Positions 56,349 to 64,000 of a stretch of 64,000 nt of DNA are shown one piece after another. Positions within the stretch are counted from its first letter, which is position 1. Each line of letters opens with the position of its first letter. Both the position numbers and the translations under genes were made by a program. The stretch is from Steinernema hermaphroditum (Eukaryota; Nematoda; Chromadorea; Rhabditida; Steinernematidae). The stretch covers positions 2,940,012 through 3,004,011 of the forward strand of contig CM059623.1 of NCBI GenBank assembly GCA_030435675.1, given 5' to 3'. The notes below the pieces were generated by a model. The model was not told where the DNA came from. It did no database searches and saw only the letters and a list, made by a program, of their open reading frames with translations.

Positions 56349-56780
56349 GTGACTTCCTCGTTCTTGCACTGCGCCTCATCATGCATGTGCAAAACTCACA
56401 GCTTTTTGCGTTTATGGCCTCCTGAGAGACGTGGATCGCTTTTGGGGGAGAAGAAGCTCAGACAAACTAATCGGATTTGTGGAGTGCAGATTGCCGAAAC
56501 CAGATATCGCGTGCCGACTTATCGCATCGAGTATCATGCTGGCGCGGGTTGGTTGCATCGCGTGCACATATTGACTCTTCTTAAGTGGGTCGATGGTTCA
56601 ATTCGTGCAAAGAATGGGGAATGGCGCTTTATTGGCTTCTCAGTGAGGGAACGCATGCTACGGTCGTTCGCAGAAAAAAAGGCTAAGATTTCTTATTTGT
56701 CAAGATGGTTCTTCAAATTCGACACAAAACAAAGAGTGACTGATTTTCTGAGTTATGATTACAGCTTTGGTTATATCTAG
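56349..56780 (+). CDS. Unrecognised ORF, 143 codons
   Basis: An open frame begins MTSSFLHCASSCMCKTHSFL and ends FLSYDYSFGYI. The middle, YRIEYHAGAGWLHRVHILTL then EWRFIGFSVRERMLRSF, has an ordinary hydrophobic/charged pattern, so this may be a remnant exon. No splice context, no family I recognise and no upstream coding support. It may equally be chance or an old transposon piece. Confidence 0.22.
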   Translation: MTSSFLHCASSCMCKTHSFLRLWPPERRGSLLGEKKLRQTNRICGVQIAETRYRVPTYRIEYHAGAGWLHRVHILTLLKWVDGSIRAKNGEWRFIGFSVRERMLRSFAEKKAKISYLSRWFFKFDTKQRVTDFLSYDYSFGYI

Positions 56781-58071
56781 GATGCAGCCCAAAGAGAACT
56801 AAACGGGAACGGTCTTCAATAATTTTTGTTTTTCATCTTTGCAGATCGGAGATTGTGTAATCTATATCTTTTGATAGATATTAGCGCATACAAAACGAAT
56901 AAGAAAAGTCGCTCTGCTCCTTGGTGGTATTTTTGAGGCCACAGATATTTCAGACAAGGGAACCTTCCACACAAATCAAAATGTTAGCCTTAGATTGGGT
57001 TGAAAGTTGGAAGACAACAACTACTCAGAGTGGTTTACGTTGGCCCCAAAATCCTATCTGCTTATCTCCAAATGGCTAAGGGCAGCCTTATAGAGCTTAA
57101 GGGTTTTTTTGATAGTCTATTAAGGATGCAAAACAACGAAGAGTGTAAACGAGTGATTGAGTGGGAGTCGAATCTGGATATAGTATTTGTAGCTCCCCAT
57201 ATGTCATGAGCAGGAGTTTATTGGATTTCGACAATATTGCATATTAGCTTGGCTTAACAGCATTGAGCTCTGGAAGCTTTGGATATTTTTGATATGTGTT
57301 GTGGACGACCTAAATTCCATGGGCTTGACCCATTGGAAACACCGAACAACAGAAGAAACTCCGTAGAATCCGTGGAATTCGTTGTAGGGGTAGTCGCTGG
57401 ATTGACATAGGTTGTTCATAGTACATAGGTTTTTTGTGTTTGGGATATACAAGAGGTCTCTTTTTTGCCAGTATCCGTTATTTTCGACTTTTGGCTTTCC
57501 GATTTTTGACTGATGGTCGCATAAAACCATCAATCATCGAGGCTTTTTACTATATTACGCGTTTTTCATCGGTCCTTCATCAAAAAAGCACTTTCCATTA
57601 AAACGATGACTTATGTCATCGGGCTGAATCGAAGAGTTTGGACCGATAAATTCATGGGCTGGGAAGTATTTATTACTAACGGAGTATTCGTGGCGAAGCA
57701 GCTTGATTTTACGAAGTTGGGGGAGCTGAGAGAGGAGGATGAGAGAAGAGATGTATGTTAAAGGATCGCGAATCGCGATGCAAACCGTCACGGACAGAAA
57801 TATCAGATAGGAATGGAATAGAGTGAATGCATGAGTTCGATCTGAAATAACTGTGCTTAGGCATGGTATCAATGAAGATAGCTTCGCGATTTTCTTGAAA
57901 ACACGGCGCGAAACACATTATTCTACAGTATGGAATACGTATGGATAGATCGGTATGACAACTATGTATCCTGAATAAAGCTTAGCCTACACCAACCACC
58001 GTCAATGGACACTTTTCTGTTTTATATCACAGCATCACATCAGTTCACATCTTTCAGCCAACCAAAACCAT

Positions 58072-58457
58072 AACCTTCATTTTGGTCCATACAACGATGG
58101 AGTACAATCCGTTTCATCGAAACTGTCATGTCAAGTCCCGAAAAACGTGACATACGCCATAGACATACCGCCATTAATTCTCCAGCCTCGGTAGAGTAGA
58201 ACCTTCGATCGTTCGAGTTTTCAAAATTATTTTAGAATCCTACCACGATGGGGTAGAAACATATACAAAATCGCCCTAACCAAGTCTGAGAGAATAAACA
58301 AAAGGGAAATGCGCTCTGATTATCAAATCCGTTAAAGGATACGACTCGCAAATTGAGGTTCATCAGTTCATCAGAACTGTGCAGCATCAATTTCCCTTCA
58401 TTTTGGTCCAAACAACGATGGAGCACAATCCGTTTCATCGGATCAGTTATGTCAAGT
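58072..58457 (-). pseudogene. Two tandem fragments of an unknown minus-strand coding repeat
   Basis: Near-identical blocks at 58072-58135 and 58394-58457 (TTCATTTTGGTCCA-ACAACG, CAATCCGTTTCATCG, ATGTCAAGTC). On the minus strand both read MKRIVLHRC(L/M)DQNEG. The second copy extends into a 79-codon frame. They lie head-to-head with the ORF at 58902 and could be paralogue debris; function unknown. Confidence 0.45.
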
Positions 58458-58901
58458 CTCGACTTCCGCATCTGCCATTATCTTTCCAGCCACTGTGGTT
58501 GACTGGACAGGCCACCTGAACAGCAGCACTTGTGGCTTTCGAAGAATGATCAGATTCGGTTATCTTCGGCAAAAAGGTATGTGATACGCGCCTGAGCCAA
58601 ACTCTTAAAATTGCGGAATTTCAAAATATAAAAGTTGCTTTGATTACAACCAAAAATAAACTAAATATATTATATCGATCACTGCATCTTCAGCGGATTG
58701 GGCGGGTACTTTCGGGAAAGATGTATGTGATTCGTGCATGAGTGAAATTATGAAAATTGCTGACTTTAATGTTTTTACTCAATAATAAAATATGCACATG
58801 ATATCGATCTCTGCATCTTCAGCAAGTCACACTTCCAATATCACATTCACTTTCTGAGAACACACAGTCATCTAATCGTCACCACTTCCCATCGTGCTGT
58901 C

Positions 58902-59780
58902 ATGGAGTTCACTCCTATTGTCTTCATCGAAGCGGTCATCTCCCACATCCCCGACTACGAGCCATTCCATCGTCTATCGGGCTACTGGTCCACTGTGGTC
59001 CCCACTAGAACCATTCTTCATGCCTGGATCGACGTTGCCGACAAAACGATGTCCTTGGTAAATTGCAACCCCAAAACGATGGACTACCGTAAGATTTTGA
59101 TCGGCAGAGGATGGGGATCATCGTATTTCATTCCCTTCAATACGGATGACTACGTCAAAGCCACGACGAGTCGTCAGCACACTCGTCGAGGCAGCGCTCT
59201 TGCAGTCAGAGATGTGGAAAAAGGTGATCTACCCCTCAATCGGATTTTCAATTCAATCGACGGAAATTTCTCGTTTGTCAGAATGTACAACGTGAAAGGA
59301 TATTGTACCGATATTTACAATCTACTGGTCAGAATTTCTGAACACCGTCTCCCCGACTACATAGAGATAACTCATTCGGAACTCACAGAAGGAATCATGC
59401 ATCATATTCTCGATTCCTGCCTCACATCGAAGAGCTCACATGTGACACTTCGGCTGAATTCCACAAGAGATTCTAGTGAAATCATTAAAGTCACTAAGCA
59501 ACAGATGGAGAGCTTCTTCAGCGAGTGGAACAAGTCGCCTTATCCTTTAAGTCTACTTGTTGACTGTCTGGAATTTGATGGAATGGAAGTTGCGGGCATC
59601 TTCGGCATGGGTTACTATAGAAGAAACTCAATACAGCCTCACAGAGCCTGCCGTGGAAGTGACCCGGTGTGGATCCATAGACACAAAAATCGCCGAATAT
59701 ATATTGGGAAAAGTTATTTATCATTCAAAGCAAGAGAAAAACCGCAGTGGTTCTATGTAATGCTTGGGGTTCTCATATAA
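58902..59780 (+). CDS. Intact single-exon ORF, 292 residues, possibly F-box-associated nematode family
   Basis: The ATG follows CGTGCTGTC and opens MEFTPIVFIEAVISHIPDYE. A short N-terminal block of the form M-x-F-x-P-x-x-F-x-E-x-V, before a long variable region, recalls lineage-expanded nematode F-box or F-box-associated proteins. I cannot confirm this from sequence alone. Later segments include DYIEITHSELTEGIMHHILD and PLSLLVDCLEFDGMEV. No signal peptide or membrane span is evident. No introns, no stops, codon use unlike surrounding AT-rich DNA. ATTTTTG motifs stop about 1.4 kb upstream. No AATAAA is obvious within 100 bp downstream. An arrayed direct repeat starts in its last codons. Confidence 0.62.
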   Translation: MEFTPIVFIEAVISHIPDYEPFHRLSGYWSTVVPTRTILHAWIDVADKTMSLVNCNPKTMDYRKILIGRGWGSSYFIPFNTDDYVKATTSRQHTRRGSALAVRDVEKGDLPLNRIFNSIDGNFSFVRMYNVKGYCTDIYNLLVRISEHRLPDYIEITHSELTEGIMHHILDSCLTSKSSHVTLRLNSTRDSSEIIKVTKQQMESFFSEWNKSPYPLSLLVDCLEFDGMEVAGIFGMGYYRRNSIQPHRACRGSDPVWIHRHKNRRIYIGKSYLSFKAREKPQWFYVMLGVLI

Positions 59781-60400
59781 ACATGGGAATCTACTGTCAC
59801 ACCATAGTAAAACCACTGTAAAACGATACTGAAAGCTAAATATAAGGAACGACAAACGTTGGGTATTCCTTGATTATCTACAGAATGCCTCGTATCCTAA
59901 GTTGCTCGGATTGTGAAAAAGAATACGAGAAACAGGGGGCATAGAGTAGAAGGAATCTGATTTTTTCTCTCGTCGTCGGCGCCTTCGTACCGCTGCCTAG
60001 GAACGGTCGAAAATTTCCCTAGTGCATGGAGGCCGGATCAGTATGGCTCGGCGGCTCCGGTTCCAAAGTCCCAGTGAATAACCGCAGTGGTTCTATGTAA
60101 TGCCTAATGCTTATTGACGCTCTTGGTGTGATATAAACATGGGAATGTTACTGTTACATAATTGTAAAATCACTGAAAACTGACGTCAAAAGATGTATGT
60201 AGAGATTCTAATTGTTGATTATCTAAAAATTACCCTATCCAGAGTCGAACTGCGATAGACGATGAGAGACGGGGGCCGTATGCATCCGATTTTCTCTCTC
60301 GTCGTCTGCGCCCTCTTCGTACCGCTCCTTCCGAACGGCCGCAAATTGACCTAGTGCATGGGGGCCGGCTGATTATGGCTGGGCGGCTCCGGTTCAGTTG
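59739..60400. repeat. Tandem duplication (~340 bp) overlapping the ORF 3' end
   Basis: Both units (about 59739-60066 and 60079-60400) start with ACCGCAGTGGTTCTATGTAA and share ATATAAACATGGGAAT. They end with TCTCTCGTCGTC, CTAGTGCATGG-GGCCGG and GGCTCCGGTTC. The first unit supplies the last residues and stop of the 58902 ORF, and the second is its non-coding copy. Confidence 0.82.
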
Positions 60401-60606
60401 GCATCCCTGCTTTCATCACATCTTACAAAAGAGCCTCCGAAAGTGTATGCCGGTGTTTTAGCTGTATTGCAAAAACGCGATATTGCAAAAATGTATGTAT
60501 AAATAATTCAAGGGTAGCTCCAAAGTCCCAGTTGCTGATATGCACATTTGAAGGTAAACAGAAAAGCATAAGCTATGAGGTCGAGCCCGGATCGCAAAAT
60601 TGGCAG

Positions 60607-60773
60607 TGTTGAGGGCAGACCCAGACATGCCCTTAGTGAGACAGTCTAGACTCCCCCCATCGCCCTATATATAGCCTGTATCGTTGTGTCATTTGTGTAT
60701 TCGTATATTCGTTGTGTGCTACGAGTAAACGTGCGGTCGTGTACTACCTGTGTCAACTACTCACTTCACAACA
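60607..60773 (+). repeat. 5' LTR of Gag-only retrotransposon
   Basis: 167 bp, TGTTGAGG...CACAACA (5-bp inverted ends TGTTG/CAACA). TATA-like CCCTATATATAGCC near 60663. It differs from the 3' LTR at one visible position (GTGCGG versus GAGCGG). Confidence 0.95.
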
Positions 60774-60833
60774 GTGGCGATCAAGGATTCGAAGATCTAC
60801 GAACAACGAGAAATGGAGTAACTGAAGAAAGAG

Positions 60834-62015
60834 ATGAAGCGCCTCTGGACGGCATCGCCGTGGAATGGATTGTGGAGCAAGAAGTCGAAGAATCAGAGAA
60901 GCGCGTGTGGGAACTCTCCAGTCGAGCCTGTGTGGCCGTTGTCCTGTGTGGGCGTAAAATGGATGGAGTTTGAGCGCTGGAGGGCGAGCGCTGGAGCGGA
61001 TGCAAGCGATGGAGAAGCCGCGAAGACAGGATACGAGCAGGATTGCTCAGTGAACGAAGTAGGCCGTTTAGCGGCTGGAGCGGACCGGAAGGACTCAGAT
61101 TCCAGCTTTAGCTGCGACAGTATGTCCGAGGGCGAATCGCGCACCGGTTCATCCGGAAGGAGATCCTGGTCGTCGGAAAGGCGTAATCCCAGCGAAAAAA
61201 GAGGCAACTCCGCACCTTGTGCGTCGAGAGCAATAAATACCGTGACCAGAAGTGGCCTAGCAGTCGGTGCTGACGCTAGCGACCCAGCTGGGAAGAGTAA
61301 GGTCACGAAAGGGATGCATTTCCCTGAATTTGTGCCTGGAACTCGGTGGAGCCAATACGAACGCCGTTTCAAAAACGCGTTAGTCATCTTCGGGATTGAT
61401 GCCGAAGCCGAAATGGCTTCCCGCTACTTATGCCACTATATTGGCGACGCGGTGCATTCTTTCTTGTTAACGAAGTTCGAAGAGCCTGAGATTCAGAACC
61501 TAGACAAATTATTAGACACGTTACGCGTGCAATACGGCGAGAAAAAGCGCATCTTCGCCAAGCGTGACGAGCTTGCGCGATACCATCAGAAGGATGGACA
61601 GACCTCCGGCAATTTCTTTCAAGAAGTACTGAAAATCGCCGCCGATTGCGACTTTGAATCGGTAAAAAACCCGAAGGATTCAGCGATCCTCACGGCAATA
61701 ATAAGAGGTCATCGCGACAATCGAGTACGCGCAGAGCTGTTGCGCCGAGTAAATGAAAAGACAACGCCGGAAGATGCGATGAACATCGTGCTCGATTTCG
61801 AGCAAGCAGAGTTTGATGCGCATGGAATGGCGCAAGAAGCACCAAATGCAGCGAAGGTAAACGCTGTAAGAGCCGAGCACCACAGGAAAAGTAGAAACCA
61901 CCAACACCGCCGCGATCACAGAACGTGTTATAATTGCGGGCGGTTGGGCCATGTAGCCAAAGATTGTCGTCACCGCGGTAAAATGCATGTGCTCTATGAA
62001 GGCGATAGCGAGTGA
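60834..62015 (+). CDS. Retrotransposon Gag with CCHC zinc knuckle (393 residues)
   Basis: Capsid/nucleocapsid protein that packages element RNA. The N-terminal 150 residues are Ser/Arg/Ala-rich. A Gag core follows (FPEFVPGTRWSQYERRFKNA, then HYIGDAVHSFLL and the helical region to FEQAEFD). The zinc knuckle CYNCGRLGHVAKDC (C-X2-C-X4-H-X4-C) sits at about residues 365-378, before a short basic/acidic tail. The ORF ends in a true stop, 389 bp before the 3' LTR, with no continuing pol frame. The start is uncertain: the ATG at 60834 is the first in frame, and 60963 is an alternative. Confidence 0.87.
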   Translation: MKRLWTASPWNGLWSKKSKNQRSACGNSPVEPVWPLSCVGVKWMEFERWRASAGADASDGEAAKTGYEQDCSVNEVGRLAAGADRKDSDSSFSCDSMSEGESRTGSSGRRSWSSERRNPSEKRGNSAPCASRAINTVTRSGLAVGADASDPAGKSKVTKGMHFPEFVPGTRWSQYERRFKNALVIFGIDAEAEMASRYLCHYIGDAVHSFLLTKFEEPEIQNLDKLLDTLRVQYGEKKRIFAKRDELARYHQKDGQTSGNFFQEVLKIAADCDFESVKNPKDSAILTAIIRGHRDNRVRAELLRRVNEKTTPEDAMNIVLDFEQAEFDAHGMAQEAPNAAKVNAVRAEHHRKSRNHQHRRDHRTCYNCGRLGHVAKDCRHRGKMHVLYEGDSE

Positions 62016-62403
62016 AGCGGTTTTGCAAGGTGGATAGCGGTCAGTCTTAGTGAAGTACCGCGTGATTCTTAGTGGATCGAGAGTAAGGCGAGTGATTCTG
62101 TGTGAGTCCATGCCCATTTATTTCTTTTTTGCGTGCAAACGATTCTGTGTGAGTCTAGGCTTGGGAGGAGGAGATGTAGGGAACAACCCGAACTCCTCGA
62201 ATGCGTAAGACTAGGTTGAGAGAGGTCTGTATGGACGGCTCCCTAGCAGCGTGGCAGGAGACGTAGGTTCTGTGTGAGCCGAACTCCTGTAGTGTGGCGA
62301 GAGACGTAGCTCTCAGTGAGTGAACTCTCGTGGTCCCTGGAAGAGGGTTTTTCGACCAACTCGACGTGTTGCAGTTTAGCGAATGCCTTCGCTAGGAGGG
62401 AGG
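62016..62403 (+). other. Untranslated tail of the Gag element
   Basis: About 390 bp with short direct repeats of TTCTGTGTGAG (near 62095, 62142 and 62268). It ends in the polypurine tract AGGAGGGAGG. No pol remnant is visible. Confidence 0.8.
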
Positions 62404-62570
62404 TGTTGAGGGCAGACCCAGACATGCCCTTAGTGAGACAGTCTAGACTCCCCCCATCGCCCTATATATAGCCTGTATCGTTGTGTCATTTGTGTATTCG
62501 TATATTCGTTGTGTGCTACGAGTAAACGAGCGGTCGTGTACTACCTGTGTCAACTACTCACTTCACAACA
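62404..62570 (+). repeat. 3' LTR of Gag-only retrotransposon
   Basis: 167 bp, identical to the 5' LTR except one base in GAGTAAACGAGCGG. Followed directly by the target duplication GGCAG. Confidence 0.95.
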
Positions 62571-62834
62571 GGCAGCAGATGAGAAGTTGGTAAAAAGTGG
62601 TCTCTTATAGTGCTACTCGTCCACACAAAGCTGCTTTCAATGGAAACCAGTTACGCAATGCAACACACAAAAATTTTGTCTGTTCCATAAAAAGTCCTTA
62701 AACGTCAGACGCAAAAATCAGAATATGAGAAAAGAAGATTAAAAACAGTTGGCAACTACAGCCTTTCATCGCGGTGTATTTCCCATGAATGTCCTAAAAC
62801 ATGGTTCTCTATTCGGTGACGTTTCCATATGGTT

Positions 62835-63448
62835 GGTCTTTCATTTGTGTTCCCAGTGATCGGTCGGGTCGTCCACTCGCTCTTTCTGAGGCTGTCTGGG
62901 GCCGACTGAGTTGAGTGAGCGGTCGTTTTCGGCCGTCATTGTTGGTTGCATAGTGATCGCCCCGGCTCCCAGAAGGCCTGGAACACCAGGGAGCCGTAGT
63001 TCCAACGTCTTGCCAAGAAGCCCGTCACTGCCGCCCGACTCCACCCGCGCCGCCAGAGAAGCCGAAGAAGCGTTACAACTCCGAAGTCTGTGCCGCCAGC
63101 TGCCTTGATGGTTCCCGGTTTGCCCGTTGTGCTCCACCGCCCAGATGCCGTTCTTCGCCCGTGCTGCCCGCGGAAGCCGCCGAAGAAGCTTCTCAACTCC
63201 GACGTCCGCGCTGCCACCCGAGCTGAAGATGGGCTTGCTGTGTTCCACCGTCTCCGGGGTCAACTCTTCGCCTCTCTGATGCCCGCGCACACTGATGGGA
63301 TCGTCGCCTTCTACTCTGATGCTGTGCCCTGCGCCGAAGCCAGAAGACCGACGACTACGGGGTGACAATGTGGTTTTTGTGCATATATATGACGTCTCGC
63401 AAGGCGTAAGCCTTAGATACGAGAAATAAACTCGTAAAACTCGTAAAC
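62835..63448 (+). mobile_element. Non-autonomous retroposon, copy B (614 bp)
   Basis: Nearly identical to copy A (only a handful of differences seen). It is flanked by a perfect 12-bp direct repeat TTCCATATGGTT (62823-62834 and 63449-63460). The 3' tail carries one more CTCGTAAA unit than copy A, the kind of short tail-repeat variation left by target-primed reverse transcription. The long minus-strand ORF (175 codons) is antisense to the AATAAA-defined transcript and is probably not a gene. Confidence 0.92.
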
Positions 63449-63529
63449 TTCCATATGGTTAAAGAGGACAACAGATGACCGAAGGTTACATTATTAATTG
63501 CATTATCAAAACTACATAAAACTACATAA

Positions 63530-64000
63530 TCGTAAGGACCACTCACTCGTGTCACGGTGGCGAGCGGTCGGTCCCTCATTCGCTCTCCGAGTGTCTGATC
63601 GGTCTGATAGCAAACCCTGTGGCATGTTTGAGTCTTCCGGCCTCCAGAGGGAATTGGGACACCCGGAAGCCGTAGTCCCACCACCGCTGACAACAAGATG
63701 TCCAACGCCAAGAAGCCGACGCCCAACGCTGCGTGAGATGTCATCCCGAAGGTCGCCGACGCTCTGAGGACGCCACCACCACCGAAGACGCAACTCCCGG
63801 ACCACGGACTCGTCTCTCCGAAGCCCCACAGTGCTCTAAATGCCCGCGAAGAAGATGTTCCGTCAAATTTCCGGAGGTTCGCTGATTTCCAGATGTCCCG
63901 TGAAGCGCGCCGTCTACGACCGGATCGACATCGACGCCAAGCCAGGGATGAAGTCGTCTGTCTGCCAGACATCCTCTGTTTGTCTATTTTCGGTGTCGTG
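63530..64000 (+). repeat. Related retroposon subfamily (type C), runs off the window
   Basis: The order GTGGCGAGCGGTCGG, GCAAACCCTGTGGCATGTTT, AAGCCGTAGTCCCACC, GACCACGGACTCGTCTCTCC, CGCGCCGTCTACGACCGG and TGTTTGTCTATTTTCGGTGT is shared with fragments at 43.8, 47.3, 8.8 and 6.5 kb. The copy at 47.3 kb shows it ends with the same hairpin-AATAAA module as copies A and B. Confidence 0.78.

Larger units (their letters stand above)
4090..57510 (+). promoter_or_regulatory. Oriented ATTTTTG motif array
   Basis: Reading every line, I counted about 190 ATTTTTG on the plus strand in this span and about 10 on the minus strand (about 15 in the whole window). Base composition alone predicts roughly ten per strand. 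Spacing averages near 280 bp with clusters. The T-run is nearly always exactly five. Motifs are absent from the Kolobok, solo LTR, Gag element and 51-52 kb GC block, and almost absent from exons. The function is unknown; oriented single-unit promoters such as piRNA-gene motifs are one hypothesis. Confidence 0.7.
40972..58901. other. Intergenic region between unc-80 and the 58.9-kb ORF
   Basis: No convincing host coding gene. It contains about 50 plus-strand ATTTTTG motifs between 41.3 and 57.5 kb, local duplications at 41.3-42.9 kb, retroposon copies, a tandem 438-bp duplication at 52 kb, and GC-rich blocks at 45.0-45.7 and 51.1-52.0 kb. Any unc-80 promoter must lie here. Confidence 0.7.
60607..62570 (+). 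mobile_element. Complete, young, non-autonomous LTR retrotransposon (1,964 bp, gag only)
   Basis: Two 167-bp LTRs with one difference are flanked by a 5-bp target duplication GGCAG (60602-60606 and 62571-62575). A possible primer-binding site (TGGCGATCAAGG) starts 2 nt after the 5' LTR. A purine tract (AGGAGGGAGG) immediately precedes the 3' LTR. Between them is only a gag-type ORF: no protease, reverse transcriptase or integrase, and no room for them. It must borrow enzymes from a relative, as in TR-GAG-type elements. A decayed solo LTR of the family is at 23724. Confidence 0.93.

Noticed and set aside
62841..63368. 175-codon minus-strand ORF present in both retroposon copies
   Set aside because: Shared only because the copies are almost identical; the AATAAA, tail and target duplications define the plus strand as transcript.
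1..64000. CRISPR arrays, operons, rRNA genes or replication origins
   Set aside because: No regularly spaced identical repeats with unique spacers and no rRNA-like sequence; the genome is eukaryotic.

Overview
The window is nuclear DNA of a nematode, most likely a rhabditid (clade V). The evidence is the set of nuclear tRNA genes (Leu, Cys, Gln, Ser), very short spliced introns (eight of 41-47 nt), mariner/Tc1-type debris, and one large recognisable animal gene. No organelle, bacterial or viral genome is present.

Positions 1-41 kb hold the 5' half of unc-80 on the minus strand. I assembled 25 coding exons, from the start codon at 40971 to an exon cut by the window edge at position 1. They give about 1,763 codons. 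Every splice junction has GT..AG ends and every reading phase joins. UNC-80 is the large subunit of the NALCN/NCA sodium-leak channel complex of neurons. Its long introns (2.2-9.8 kb) act as a landing zone. They hold six tRNA genes and a complete Kolobok DNA transposon (TTAA target site, 225-bp inverted repeats, THAP transposase with one frameshift). They also hold a mariner relic, a 252-bp solo LTR, an RTE LINE fragment, a 499-bp MITE with an 8-bp target duplication, an 862-bp foldback element, and many local tandem duplications.

Positions 41-58.9 kb are intergenic: repeats, a GC-rich block at 51.1-52.0 kb, two tandem copies of a tRNA-derived repeat, and a young 607-bp retroposon. Positions 58.9-59.8 kb carry one intact single-exon ORF of unrecognised, possibly F-box-related, family. 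Positions 60.6-62.6 kb are a complete, very young LTR retrotransposon coding only for Gag. Positions 62.8-64 kb hold a second near-identical copy of the 607-bp retroposon and a related repeat running off the window.

The strongest unexplained signal is directional. The 7-mer ATTTTTG occurs about 190 times on the plus strand (hand count) but only about 15 times on the minus strand. It runs from about 4.1 to 57.5 kb, through introns and intergenic DNA, and is nearly absent from exons, young transposons and the last 6.5 kb. It looks like a dense array of oriented elements antisense to unc-80. One candidate explanation is an array of individually promoted small-RNA (piRNA-like) genes, but this is inference.
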